Made by a program: the position numbers and the translations under genes
Assembly (NCBI RefSeq): GCF_030247605.1
Contig: NZ_JAOTSB010000011.1
Coordinates: forward strand, 22,386 to 86,385
Direction: 5' to 3'
Source: Acidaminobacter sp.
Lineage (GTDB): Bacteria; Bacillota; Clostridia; Peptostreptococcales; Acidaminobacteraceae
Length of the DNA stretch: 64,000 bases
The notes under the pieces: model-generated
What the model was told of the DNA's origin: nothing
The model's database searches: none
The model's input: the letters and a program-made list of their open reading frames with translations, nothing else
Shown here: piece by piece, positions 8,376-17,792 of the stretch
How the letters are laid out: every line of letters begins with the position of its first letter
Position numbering within the stretch: the stretch's first letter is position 1

Positions 8376-8789
8376 TCAGGACTTACTCGGAAACTTGTTC
8401 TGACACTTTGGACACGTCACCATTAGCTTGCCCTTCCCTCGTGGCACACGCATCATGGCTTTGCACTGTGGGCATTTGACATATTTATGCATCTTCGCCT
8501 CTTCAGCCCGCATTTTGAGGCGCGTGGCGAACCTATAGGATCTCCCGTAGAGTGGGCTGAAAAGAATCGCGAACTTGTAGTTTTCGAGCCTTCGCTTCTC
8601 CACGTTCCTGGACAGGATCCTGAAGAGGGCATATCCGAGGGGCAGATACCCGACGAATACCAGAAATTCCAAATTGGCCGCTTGTCCTATCAGGCTCAGG
8701 GCCAGTGATGTGACAATCAGAAATGTAGACAGCTGATCGCCGCCGTTTCTGCCCGTCATGAACTGTATGACTTTGTCTTTGAATTTCAA
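8376..8789 (-). CDS. Small membrane protein with C-terminal zinc ribbon
   Basis: A 137-residue protein. It starts with an amphipathic FKDKVIQFMTGRNGGDQL segment, has two closely spaced membrane helices at about 22-40 and 41-60, and ends in a zinc ribbon: CPQCKAMMRVPRGKG then CPKC. GRNGxDQL plus zinc ribbon is common in small clostridial proteins of unknown role. The frame opens with TTG at 8789 and has only a weak ribosome site. An alternative ATG at 8759 would cut into the conserved opening, so I keep the longer form. Confidence 0.75.
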   Translation of the reverse strand: MKFKDKVIQFMTGRNGGDQLSTFLIVTSLALSLIGQAANLEFLVFVGYLPLGYALFRILSRNVEKRRLENYKFAILFSPLYGRSYRFATRLKMRAEEAKMHKYVKCPQCKAMMRVPRGKGKLMVTCPKCQNKFPSKS

Positions 8790-8868
8790 GCAGGATCATT
8801 CCCATCTTTATGTTTTATTTTCAGGCGGTTTCGTGGCTGACTATGTCGTCCTCAAGCTTTTTTGGTTT

Positions 8869-8880
8869 GCCGATGGTCAC
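8869..8880 (+). repeat. Copy of the overrepresented 12-mer GCCGATGGTCAC
   Basis: Exact copy just after the stop of the DUF401 gene (8891), between two minus-strand genes. Confidence 0.8.
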
Positions 8881-8890
8881 TCAACCCCCA

Positions 8891-10123
8891 CTAAACAAGC
8901 GCCACAATCCCCAGCATTACCGCCACCGAGACGATCAGTGCCCCAATCAGAAGTGGCGCATAGAGCTTGTACTGCGCATAGAGCTCATTGGTGGTGACCC
9001 CCATAAGCTGCAGCGTAAAGGCCTGGCAAAGGTGCAGCGGCGAGAAAAAATAGCCAATAAACGCGCATCCAAAGGCAAAATAAGTGTAGATGTGGAGCAT
9101 CCCCAGGGATGCCCCCAGCTCAGAAATTAAAGGCAGCGTGACGGCCAGCGAGGCAACGCTGTATCCCGTGATGTACCCAATCAGAAGGGACGTAAAGAAA
9201 ATAACGGCAAAGACGGTCAAGATACTTCCGCTGGCACTGAACAGCGCGTTGACCAGCCCCATCAGGTCCTCCATGTGGATGATGACATCCTTCATGACCA
9301 GCACCGCCATGACGGTCAGCACAATGTGACCGTTGAAGGATTTTTTCCCAATCTTCACGAAGTCCTTTTTATCACTTAAGATATACGCCATGGCAAGACT
9401 TGCAAGCATGGCTGCATAAAACGGTATGCCAAAGATGAGATTAATCAGGACGCAAATGTAAATAGGCGAGCTGTAAACGAGCAGATCCTTGAGATCCTTT
9501 AGCCGGGGCCCTGATTTTTCAACGGTTTGAACTTTAACCTCTTTCAGAAACAGCTGATGACCCAGGAGCAGCATGGCTGCGATCATGACAAGGTTCAGCC
9601 CTATGATTTTGTAGATGTTAAGCTCCGGCAGTATGGAACCAATGACCAGCAGAGACGTTGAAAATGGCAGCACAAACATGGCCACATGGCGAAACACCAG
9701 GTTGATGGCCGCACGCCGTGCCGGGATGATCCCCAGCTCTTCCCCAATGGTGTTGACAAACGGCGCGGACAGCATGGCGCCGCCCGGTACAATAAGTACT
9801 CCGATCAGTGCCGGGATCAGAATGATGGAGACCTTCTTATTGCCGGTAATCCTTTGAAGTGTCTCAACGACCCGCTCCAGAAGACCGTAGTGCTTCATCA
9901 GCCCACCGAGGATACTGACCATGGCGACCACTAAAATGGTGTTCAGCGACGAGGTCGAGGTAAACAGGGATCTCAGGATTTTTAAGATGGCTTCACCGCC
10001 AATCCCCGAAAGCGCGCTGAGAAAGGCAGCCGTGATGAGCAGTGTGTAACTCAGTTTGACTTTCTTTCGGATTAAAATTGGGATCAATAGATAGGATAGA
10101 ATAACAACAATGAGTTGTTTCAT
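8891..10123 (-). CDS. DUF401 family permease-like membrane protein
   Basis: A 410-residue polytopic membrane protein with about ten hydrophobic segments, matching the DUF401/COG1906 family. The family is distantly related to ion-transporter-type permeases and has no proven substrate. Recognisable stretches are LVVAMVSILGGLMKHYGLL near residue 64, a glycine/proline-rich re-entrant-like VPGGAMLSAPFVNTIGEELG near 113, and the late FFSPLHLCQAF. A GAGAGG ribosome site precedes the ATG. An intrinsic-terminator-like hairpin lies directly upstream of the ribosome site (10140-10192), so expression may be attenuated. Confidence 0.88.
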   Translation of the reverse strand: MKQLIVVILSYLLIPILIRKKVKLSYTLLITAAFLSALSGIGGEAILKILRSLFTSTSSLNTILVVAMVSILGGLMKHYGLLERVVETLQRITGNKKVSIILIPALIGVLIVPGGAMLSAPFVNTIGEELGIIPARRAAINLVFRHVAMFVLPFSTSLLVIGSILPELNIYKIIGLNLVMIAAMLLLGHQLFLKEVKVQTVEKSGPRLKDLKDLLVYSSPIYICVLINLIFGIPFYAAMLASLAMAYILSDKKDFVKIGKKSFNGHIVLTVMAVLVMKDVIIHMEDLMGLVNALFSASGSILTVFAVIFFTSLLIGYITGYSVASLAVTLPLISELGASLGMLHIYTYFAFGCAFIGYFFSPLHLCQAFTLQLMGVTTNELYAQYKLYAPLLIGALIVSVAVMLGIVALV

Positions 10124-10139
10124 TTAAACCTCTCTTCAT

Positions 10140-10192
10140 GAAAAAAATTGGCGCTAAAAGAAGCCAGAACTTTGACCTCAGCTACGCCAATT
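10140..10192 (-). terminator. Terminator-like hairpin in the DUF401 leader
   Basis: On the minus strand, ATTGGCG (10192-10186) pairs with CGCCAAT (10153-10147), followed by a seven-U run (10147-10141), only some 17 nt before the start codon. The 5' half AATTGGCGTAGC is shared with the hairpin after manC (39896). It is either an attenuator or a second read-through stop after the GLUG gene. No clear competing helix was found by eye. Confidence 0.55.
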
Positions 10193-10337
10193 ACATTTCA
10201 TTATATTAATCAGCAGGATTACTCTAACGCCTTTATTAGATTACAGATTAATCATGCAAATGTCCATAGTTATTCGTAAAATTCCACATCTTGATATGCA
10301 TTTATAACATGTTTCATCTAGTCCGTGCTTGATGACA

Positions 10338-10374
10338 ACAGAGAAATCCGGTAATCTGACCCGGATTCCTCTGT
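10338..10374 (-). terminator. Terminator of the GLUG/Big_9 gene
   Basis: AACAGAGAAATCCGG (10338-10352) and CCGGATTCCTCTGTT (10360-10374) form a long imperfect hairpin just after the stop codon. The U-tract is weak. Confidence 0.6.
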
Positions 10375-10389
10375 TGAACACCTGTACGA

Positions 10390-13260
10390 CTATTTAATAT
10401 AAGTTATTGTATCCTGGCGTTCACCTTCAAGAATGTAATCAATTCCGCCAACTGTTACAGAATTGACTTTAAAAGTAAATGTCAGAGTTCCTCTTTTGTA
10501 CTTAATTTCATTGGAAACCAGCGTTACACTTCCTGTTGTGTCAGTTGTCCCAGTGTCGGAATCTGACGTCGCGTCAGACCAGACACCTTTAACGGAAGCA
10601 TTTGGAATGCCGGTAGTTACTGTTGCAGTAGCTTTGACAAAAATGTTTTTCCCGACAGATCTTGTGGATGTACTCATAGTAATTTGAAGTTGAGCTGTCT
10701 GATCAATGACAATCAGATCAACCTTCGCAGTAGCTGTGCTGCCATTTCCGTCTGAAACGGTATATTCAAAGCTGTCCTCACCGCTAAAGCCGGCTTCTGG
10801 TGTATAGCTGGCCTTGTTGGCAGCGATGCTGACCGTTCCATGTGTCGGTTTAACAACGGATTCAAGGATCAGAGAATCCCCATCCAGATCGCTGTCATTA
10901 GCTAAGACATCAATGATATTTCCACTGCTGTTTTGCGCTACAGTCGCTGAATCGCTGTTAGCAATTGGCGCGTCATTGACATTGGTCACTGTAACAGAAA
11001 CCGTGGCGCTGTCCGTGCCGCCTTTGCCATCGCTAATCGTGTAACTGAAGCTGTCAGCACCATAGAAATTGGCTTTTGGTGTATAACTGATGCTGGAGAC
11101 GTTAAAGCCAACAGTACCATTTGCCCCTTGTGTCACGCCGATGATGCTGATGGTGTCGCCATCAGGGTCGGTGTCGTTGGAAAGGACGTTCAAAGAATTG
11201 CTGCCACTGTCTTCACTGACGCTGTAACTGTCATTTACAGCATTTGGAGCGCCATTGACACTTGTGACTGCAATCGATACAGTCGCTGTGGCGCTTCCGC
11301 CTTTTCCGTCCGAAATGGTATATTCAAAGCTGTCTAAGCCGCTGAAGCCAGAGACTGGCGTGTAGCTGGCCTTATTGGCAGCGATGCTGACCGTTCCATG
11401 CGCTGCCTGTGTGACAGATTGAAGTGTCATTGAATCTCCGTCAAGGTCGCTGTCATTAGCGAGAACATCGATTGAATTATTTGTGCTGTTTTGGGCAACA
11501 GTCGCTGAATCGGCGTTAGCAATTGGCGCGTCATTGACATTGGTCACTGTAATAGAAACCGTGGTGCTGTCCGTGCCGCCTTTGCCATCGCTAATCGTGT
11601 AACTGAAGCTGTCAGCACCATAGAAATTGGCTTTTGGTGTATAACTGATGCTGGAGGCGTTAAAGCCAACAGTACCATTTGCCCCTTGTGTCACGCCGGT
11701 GATGCTGATGGTGTCGCCATCAGGGTCGGCGTCGTTAGAAAGGACGTTCAAAGAATTACTGCCACTGTCCTCACTGACGCTGTAACTGTCATTTGCAGCG
11801 TTCGGAGAAGTGTTTGGCGTAATTCCTGGCGCATAAGGAATATTGATATTACCTTGCCATAAGAAATATGGATAGGAGGCCCCGGTTTTTATCTGCCAAA
11901 GATCAGTAAAATTCCAGCCAGGAAAGCTTGACGCTTGAACCATTTGCGTTGTCGTAAGACCATTGCCTCCTGAAGATCTGGTAAGGCCACTTGTCGTCAT
12001 ATCCCAATAACTGTCCGTCACTGTGCTGGAGTTACTGGCGCCAATTAACCCCCCCACAGCATAACCGCCGCTGGAAGTGCCCGTGGAATAGCATCCTGTC
12101 ACTGTGCCGTTATCCATTAAACCAACAAGGCCGCCAACGCCGCCGCTGCCAGAAACATTGCCTCTGGCATAACTATTGTAAATTGCTGCATTGGTACTTA
12201 AGTGACCGACGAGTCCGCCAGTCAGTGAAGAGGTATTGGTGACATTTCCAAGAGCGTAACTGCTGCGGACGGTGGAACTATTGCAGACAATACCAATGAG
12301 ACCTCCTACCCATTCGCCGGCACCTGATACATTGCCTGTCGAGTAACAGTTAGATACAGACGTTCCGTAGTTGATGTTTCCAATTAGTCCGCCTACCTCT
12401 TGGGAAGATCCTGTGACTGTGCCGGTAGTATAACAATTTGAGATGACCGAAGCCTGGTTCGTACTGCCAACCAGACCTGCCACTGCACCTGTCCCAAAGA
12501 CATCGCCGGTAGTGTAACAGTCGTCAATTCGTGTTCCATCATAGATTGACCCAATTAAACCCCCTGTATCGAAGAAGTTGCCTGTTACTCTCCCACTCGC
12601 ATGACAGCCTGAAATATAGCTGCTGTATGCTGCGCCTATCAGACCACCGCATCGCAGTGAGCTTCTTATGACCATTTGGCCGACGACAACCGCCGAGGAG
12701 CTGCAGTCAATTACATTGCAGGTTGGTCTGACAGTTCCAAGCAACCCTCCAACATTATATTCTGATTTGACATAGCCTGAGACATGACAATTTCTCACTG
12801 TTGAACTATAGACAAAGCCTGCCAATGCGCCAACATGACGATGACCAGAGATATTGACGTTGGAAAAATTGAGATTACTAACTGTACTTGAGCGTATGTA
12901 AGCGAAAAGCCCGACACCATCATCTGTTGGCCTGTTGCTGATAAGCCCGGATATTGTGTGATTATTGCCATCAAATGTTCCAGTAAATGGCATACTCTGT
13001 TGCGGATCCGGATCCCATTGTGTTCCGACAAACTCACCGATTGGCTGCCATCCTGAAGCAGTTACATAGGTAGTGTAGCCGGCGGATGATTCGTTTAGAT
13101 CGTTCATTAAAATATAGTCTGCATTCATGTTGCTTCTTACATTGTAAAGATCTTCCCAAGTAAAAATTGCCGTCGGAATTTCCGCCGCGTGAACTGGAAT
13201 ACTTAATCCAAATAAAAGACATGCCGTTAAAATCAAGCTTATGCACTTTTTCATAATCAT
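10390..13260 (-). CDS. Secreted GLUG-repeat and cadherin/Big_9-like surface protein
   Basis: A 956-residue secreted protein. The signal peptide ends near VHAAE (residue 26). Residues 30-460 hold about ten GLUG-type repeats (VGGLIG..., ...CYSTGNVSG), expected to form a right-handed beta-solenoid. Residues 480-870 hold four Ig-like domains with the D-x-L-x-ND...DPDGD signature of Big_9/cadherin-like modules. A final beta domain follows (about 870-956). No LPXTG, SLH or other anchor is visible, so it may be shed or bound to its neighbour. The next minus-strand gene upstream is a larger relative with SLH domains. Start MIMKK has two possible ATGs (13260, 13254). Function is probably adhesion or matrix building. 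Confidence 0.92.
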   Translation of the reverse strand: MIMKKCISLILTACLLFGLSIPVHAAEIPTAIFTWEDLYNVRSNMNADYILMNDLNESSAGYTTYVTASGWQPIGEFVGTQWDPDPQQSMPFTGTFDGNNHTISGLISNRPTDDGVGLFAYIRSSTVSNLNFSNVNISGHRHVGALAGFVYSSTVRNCHVSGYVKSEYNVGGLLGTVRPTCNVIDCSSSAVVVGQMVIRSSLRCGGLIGAAYSSYISGCHASGRVTGNFFDTGGLIGSIYDGTRIDDCYTTGDVFGTGAVAGLVGSTNQASVISNCYTTGTVTGSSQEVGGLIGNINYGTSVSNCYSTGNVSGAGEWVGGLIGIVCNSSTVRSSYALGNVTNTSSLTGGLVGHLSTNAAIYNSYARGNVSGSGGVGGLVGLMDNGTVTGCYSTGTSSGGYAVGGLIGASNSSTVTDSYWDMTTSGLTRSSGGNGLTTTQMVQASSFPGWNFTDLWQIKTGASYPYFLWQGNINIPYAPGITPNTSPNAANDSYSVSEDSGSNSLNVLSNDADPDGDTISITGVTQGANGTVGFNASSISYTPKANFYGADSFSYTISDGKGGTDSTTVSITVTNVNDAPIANADSATVAQNSTNNSIDVLANDSDLDGDSMTLQSVTQAAHGTVSIAANKASYTPVSGFSGLDSFEYTISDGKGGSATATVSIAVTSVNGAPNAVNDSYSVSEDSGSNSLNVLSNDTDPDGDTISIIGVTQGANGTVGFNVSSISYTPKANFYGADSFSYTISDGKGGTDSATVSVTVTNVNDAPIANSDSATVAQNSSGNIIDVLANDSDLDGDSLILESVVKPTHGTVSIAANKASYTPEAGFSGEDSFEYTVSDGNGSTATAKVDLIVIDQTAQLQITMSTSTRSVGKNIFVKATATVTTGIPNASVKGVWSDATSDSDTGTTDTTGSVTLVSNEIKYKRGTLTFTFKVNSVTVGGIDYILEGERQDTITYIK
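10740..11816 (-). repeat. 558-bp tandem duplication encoding two Ig-like domains
   Basis: The stretch around 10959-11236 is nearly identical to 11517-11794, with a constant offset of 558 bp (186 codons, exactly two Ig-like domains). The flanking pair around 10760 and 11320 shows the same offset with more divergence. This is an in-frame internal duplication that adds a domain pair. Confidence 0.85.
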
Positions 13261-13380
13261 GGTCCCCGCCTCTTTCTTTTACTGGTTATCCCCCATCACA
13301 ACCCAAGTATTATAAAAAAATATCTGACATTTGAATACCGATACATAGGCATCCTCCCTTTAAATCATCACGAATTTGTA

Positions 13381-13391
13381 TTTATATACCC
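13381..13391 (-). promoter_or_regulatory. GGGTATATAAA promoter-like element of the GLUG/Big_9 gene
   Basis: The minus strand reads ATTATGTAAACAAAAGGG then TATATAAAT, about 120 nt before the start. The TATTATGTAAA preceding it is also found before the same element of the neighbouring SLH gene, suggesting a shared promoter type. Confidence 0.4.
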
Positions 13392-13507
13392 TTTTGTTTA
13401 CATAATACTCGACGGAATTTCCTTAAAATCTTGTATACTTAATGGTTTTCAGAAGTGAATAACTATTACCTTAAAATCAAACATTAAGTCTTATATGTTC
13501 ACATTAT

Positions 13508-13539
13508 AAAAAAAGTGAAGTACAAATTGCGTACTTCAC
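13508..13539 (-). terminator. Terminator of the SLH surface-protein gene
   Basis: Perfect 9-bp arms GTGAAGTAC (13515-13523) and GTACTTCAC (13531-13539) with a U-run on the minus strand (A-run 13508-13514). Confidence 0.85.
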
Positions 13540-13558
13540 CCTTTCATAAATCCTTCAA

Positions 13559-16500
13559 TTATTTGGATAGTAAATTGAACAGAATTTGTGCTATTTCAGC
13601 TCGAGTCATGAAATCTTCAGGATTTAAGTTATAGTTGTACCCAACAACAATACCTGAATTGACAAACGAAGCTATCGCTTCTTCAGCCCAATCCGCTACT
13701 TGATCCGCATCATTGAAACTTGAAAGCTGCAGATTCATAAATGGAGCTGGCACTTCCCCCAGGACCTTGAGCATATTGTGCAAAATAACCATCATCTCTT
13801 GTCTGGTTATTTCAAGCTCAGGTTCGAAGAGGTTTTGTCCAGTGCCGTTAATTAATCCAAGTCTTTTCGCTGTCAACAGCTCGTCTGTGTAATAGGTGTT
13901 GCCAGCATCATCAAAGTTGCCTATTTGTTGGTTGCCACTTAGTTTTTCCAGATCTGACGCATAAGTATTCATCAACATTACTACAAAATCAGCTCTGTTT
14001 AATTGAGTCTCTGGTTCAAATTTACTAGCACCTGTGCCAGAAGCAATTCCACGAGCGGCAACAAAGTCAACTGCATTTTTATACCAGGCTTGCTCTGTAA
14101 CGTCTGCGAATGTTATAGGATTGTAACCAATCACAAATTCTGAAAAATGATTCGTTTCGAAAACAACTGATTTCAACTGCTCATCATAATTTCCAGTGAC
14201 CAGTTGTAAAACGCCTTGATCTGAGAGGAAGTATAACACTATGGCTTCATGGTCTTCTCCAACTTTAGGTTCATATGGAATCACAACTGTGACGTGACCC
14301 TCACCAAAACTCGTAACTTTAGTTCCTCCCTTTGTGATTGTCAGTTCATAGACTGGTCTGTCCTTGACTAAAAGCTTGTCTGTTTCTGAAAGCTCGTTGT
14401 CCATTACCGCGCTAGCCGCTATGACGATTTCACCTTGCGTATTAACTGCGTCTATAACTTTTAGCGCATCATAGTCAAAAGTCATGGATATAAAAGGAGA
14501 TGTTAATTTGAAACTTGCCTCTGATGACGTCACAAGTTCTTTTAAGTCCGTGGATTGAAGATTAAATTCAATGCCTTCAATATCACCGTTTACCTCAACT
14601 ATGACCTCAATCAAATCTCCTTTTTCGTTACCCTCTGTACCCTTGGCTTTATCTAAAAGCGCATCCACGATGTCAGTTGAAATATCCGCAACTGCACTTC
14701 CGTTATTTATTACAGATGAAATTTCAGTTGAATTCACTGTGGATTGAAGGGTACTTTCCGTTGTTACTACTATTTCAGGTTCTGGTACAGTTATACTTCC
14801 GCCACCACTACTGCCACCGCTGCTGGTTTTCTCCTTAACTGTTACAGTGACAGTTGCCGTATCAGTTCCCCCATTGCCATCGCTGATGGTATAGGTGAAG
14901 CTGTCTGTGCCGGTATAGTTTGCATCCGGTGTGTAGGAAGCAGCTGAAGCTGTAAACGTCACAGTACCGTTTGAGGCTTCAGTCACACCAGTAACCACCA
15001 GCGTGTCGTCATCCAAATCAGTGTCATTTGCCAATACATTAATTGTATTGTTCACGCTGTCCTGATAAACGGTCCGTGTGTCATCAAATGCCATTGGAAC
15101 ATTATTGTCATCTAAAACTGTAACAAAAACCGTTGCTGTATATGTTATTTGTTCATTAGAAGTATCTGTTATCGTGTAACTGAAACTGTCATCACCATAA
15201 AAATCAAAATCCGGTGTATAGATAACCTCATTCGAATTGAAAGTAATTGTACCGTTTTCGCTATCAGTGACAGCAGTTATCGAATAAGATATCCCATTAT
15301 TTGAATTTGAGTAAATGTCATTTGCCAACACATCTATTACATTTTCCGAAGAATTTTTATTTACACTCGATGTATCATTTTCAGCTACGTAATTATTGAT
15401 TCTTATAAACACTACTGCAGTTTCAGTATTATCGCTTCCATCACTGACAGTATATTCAAAACTGTCAAATCCGTAAAAATCAGTCATAGGGCTGTAGGAA
15501 ACCTTATTATCAGAGATCTCAACATCGCCATTGGCCGCTGCTGTTACAACGTCAATTTCCAATTGAGTACCTATGTCATTAAGCAAGACATCAATCAAAT
15601 TCACAGCGCTGTCTTCTTGAATTTCAACGTTATCATAAACAGCATTCAAGACTGGCAAATATGGGATATAATCATTTTCTTGCCATAGCAGATATGGATA
15701 AGAACCAGATTCAATACCCCATACACTTCCGAAGTCCCACTCTGAAAAACTGCCTTGCTGCTGCATTTCATAACTGGTGAGGTAAGTCCCACTTGGTGAA
15801 TCCTCCCTTCCGCTCGTTTCAATATCCCAATAACTATCAGTTACTGTCCCTTGTCGGATATCCCCAATTAAACCGCCAAGACTGTAAGGGCCAGCCGGAC
15901 TTCCTGCTGAATAACTTCTTAAAATGGTTGCGCCCAGGACTTCATCATCTGATGGGTCGGTCTTATCATTTAAAAGCACACCTTCAACACTTCCGACCAA
16001 ACCGCCGACTCCGCCGCCGAGACCTAAAATGTTGCCAAGCGCGTAGCTGTCAAGGATTACTCCGCCAGTACTCAAGTGTCCAACTAGTCCGCCGGTTAGT
16101 ATTCTTCCATTTGAAACATCCCCGGTAGCAAAACTTTGTTCGACAACAGAATAGTTACAGACAATACCAACAAGCCCACCAACCCACGAACCGTTGCCAG
16201 TAACATCGCTTGTCGAGTAAGATCTTATGACATGAGAAAAATAATTGGTGTTTCCGATTAATCCGCCTACCTCCTGAGATGTAGCGAAAACTTCCCCAGT
16301 AGTATAGCAGTCCTCAACCACTGAAGCCTGGTTGGTGCTGCCAATCAAACCTCCAACTGCGCCTCTGCCAGAGACAGGGCCAGAAGTATGACATCTTATG
16401 ATGAGTGAACCAACATAAGAGTTTTTATCATATTTATCATAATCATCTCCACCGACAATTGTTCCATAAATAGAACCTGCGAGACCACCTTGATCCATTG

Positions 16501-17254
16501 CGTCACCTTTTACAGTTCCGTTTGTGAAGCAGTCCTGTACCGTGCTGGTATGGACAGCGCCAAACAAGCCGCCGGTACGCAGTGATCCGCCGTCTACGCC
16601 ATCGCCTTCAACATCAGCAATCGAACTGCAATTCTGAACGAGAGTGTTCTCTCTAATCGTTCCTACAAGCCCGCCTCCATTATGGCGCGTATTTAACTCG
16701 CCACTGGTTTCTATACCAGACAGCGTCGACGATCGAGTGTATCCGGCAAGAATACCGACATGTCTGAAACCCGATACAGAGGCATTTAAAATTTTAAGGT
16801 TATAAACCTCAGCATCATTTAAGTAGCCAAAAAGACCTTGACCGAAGCTATCATAAGATGGAGGGTCATCAGTAACATTAGTTCCTTCATAATATCGGTC
16901 AATAATTAAATCTGATATCGTGAAACCATTGCCATTAAATGAGCCTGTGAATGGAGAGCTTGAAGCGTCTGCATCCCATTCACCAAGTCTTAACCCATCA
17001 ATATCAGCTGGAACAAATACACCTATTGGCGACCAGCCTCCTGCAACGCCAACATAGGTATCATAGCCATCTGTAGTTTGATCAAGATCGTTCATAAGTA
17101 TGTAATCCAAATCCAATCCATCTCTTACGTTGTCGAGCTCCTCCCAGGTGGTAATCTGAATTGGATCAGCCGCATAAACCGGAGCAGAAAAAAGTATCAA
17201 AAGACAAAACACCATCAACAATTTATGACAATTTGTTTTTAACATTGATCTCAC
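13559..17254 (-). CDS. S-layer-anchored GLUG/Ig-like repeat protein with three SLH domains
   Basis: A 1231-residue secreted protein. The signal peptide ends near VYAAD (residue 29). GLUG-type beta-solenoid repeats fill about 80-530. Three or four Big_9/cadherin-like Ig domains follow (about 545-835). A Gly/Ser-rich linker (SSGGSSGGGS) leads to a beta-rich region of about 250 residues, then three C-terminal SLH domains (about 1050-1231; FADVTEQAWYKNAVDFVAARG is the first). SLH domains bind pyruvylated secondary cell-wall polymer, so this is a surface-anchored protein. N-terminal organisation mirrors the shorter neighbour at 10390-13260, which lacks SLH domains. A possible pairing of an anchored and a released form is inferred from context only. 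Confidence 0.94.
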   Translation of the reverse strand: MRSMLKTNCHKLLMVFCLLILFSAPVYAADPIQITTWEELDNVRDGLDLDYILMNDLDQTTDGYDTYVGVAGGWSPIGVFVPADIDGLRLGEWDADASSSPFTGSFNGNGFTISDLIIDRYYEGTNVTDDPPSYDSFGQGLFGYLNDAEVYNLKILNASVSGFRHVGILAGYTRSSTLSGIETSGELNTRHNGGGLVGTIRENTLVQNCSSIADVEGDGVDGGSLRTGGLFGAVHTSTVQDCFTNGTVKGDAMDQGGLAGSIYGTIVGGDDYDKYDKNSYVGSLIIRCHTSGPVSGRGAVGGLIGSTNQASVVEDCYTTGEVFATSQEVGGLIGNTNYFSHVIRSYSTSDVTGNGSWVGGLVGIVCNYSVVEQSFATGDVSNGRILTGGLVGHLSTGGVILDSYALGNILGLGGGVGGLVGSVEGVLLNDKTDPSDDEVLGATILRSYSAGSPAGPYSLGGLIGDIRQGTVTDSYWDIETSGREDSPSGTYLTSYEMQQQGSFSEWDFGSVWGIESGSYPYLLWQENDYIPYLPVLNAVYDNVEIQEDSAVNLIDVLLNDIGTQLEIDVVTAAANGDVEISDNKVSYSPMTDFYGFDSFEYTVSDGSDNTETAVVFIRINNYVAENDTSSVNKNSSENVIDVLANDIYSNSNNGISYSITAVTDSENGTITFNSNEVIYTPDFDFYGDDSFSYTITDTSNEQITYTATVFVTVLDDNNVPMAFDDTRTVYQDSVNNTINVLANDTDLDDDTLVVTGVTEASNGTVTFTASAASYTPDANYTGTDSFTYTISDGNGGTDTATVTVTVKEKTSSGGSSGGGSITVPEPEIVVTTESTLQSTVNSTEISSVINNGSAVADISTDIVDALLDKAKGTEGNEKGDLIEVIVEVNGDIEGIEFNLQSTDLKELVTSSEASFKLTSPFISMTFDYDALKVIDAVNTQGEIVIAASAVMDNELSETDKLLVKDRPVYELTITKGGTKVTSFGEGHVTVVIPYEPKVGEDHEAIVLYFLSDQGVLQLVTGNYDEQLKSVVFETNHFSEFVIGYNPITFADVTEQAWYKNAVDFVAARGIASGTGASKFEPETQLNRADFVVMLMNTYASDLEKLSGNQQIGNFDDAGNTYYTDELLTAKRLGLINGTGQNLFEPELEITRQEMMVILHNMLKVLGEVPAPFMNLQLSSFNDADQVADWAEEAIASFVNSGIVVGYNYNLNPEDFMTRAEIAQILFNLLSK

Positions 17255-17410
17255 CCCTCTCAGATGTCTGAAGCGCCATGCTTTCTATCTATGCAAAATT
17301 ATTCTGAAATGATAAAATCACTCAGTCCCTCATAACCCATTCCACCTTTTTATATGGCAGCTGATGTTTTTTTGTGTAACCCGACATTTAATAATTTCTT
17401 AATTTTTTAG

Positions 17411-17422
17411 AATTTATACCCC
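17411..17422 (-). promoter_or_regulatory. GGGTATAAA promoter-like element of the SLH gene
   Basis: The minus strand reads TATTATGTAAATATATGGGG then TATAAATTC, about 157 nt upstream of the start. It shares the TATTATGTAAA block with the element at 13381. Confidence 0.45.
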
Positions 17423-17627
17423 ATATATTTACATAATACACTTTAATCAATTTATAATTATTTTATGCGCAACTACATAATCAGCCTCTTTAATTTGTTA
17501 ACGAAACTACATAGTCATCGATCCAAGACTGATAATATAAATACCCTTCAATCAGGCGGTACAAGACTATTGAGCTAAATCGCAGATACTCATAACCATA
17601 TTGTAACCAAAATTTCGACAATATATG

Positions 17628-17668
17628 TGTTGACATAACAACGCTTATAAATTAATATTATGTCAACA
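17628..17668 (+). promoter_or_regulatory. Sigma-A-like promoter inside an 11-bp inverted repeat
   Basis: TGTTGACATAA (17628-17638) and TTATGTCAACA (17658-17668) are perfect inverted arms 19 bp apart. The left arm contains TTGACA (17630-17635), and TAATAT follows at 17-bp spacing (17653-17658). This is a near-ideal promoter embedded in an operator-like dyad. It would drive a leader of about 430 nt into the beta-helix gene, including the c-di-GMP riboswitch. The long gene-free stretch 17255-18092 otherwise shows only AT-rich sequence. Confidence 0.55.
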
Positions 17669-17792
17669 TAAGAACTCCAGTAAGAAGTTGAACACTATCA
17701 ATAGAAATTGAATATATCAAATCCATCATCATAGTCTGTTATAATTTCAGCAATTAATTTCAACGTGCGTGAGCATCACATACAATAAAAAC

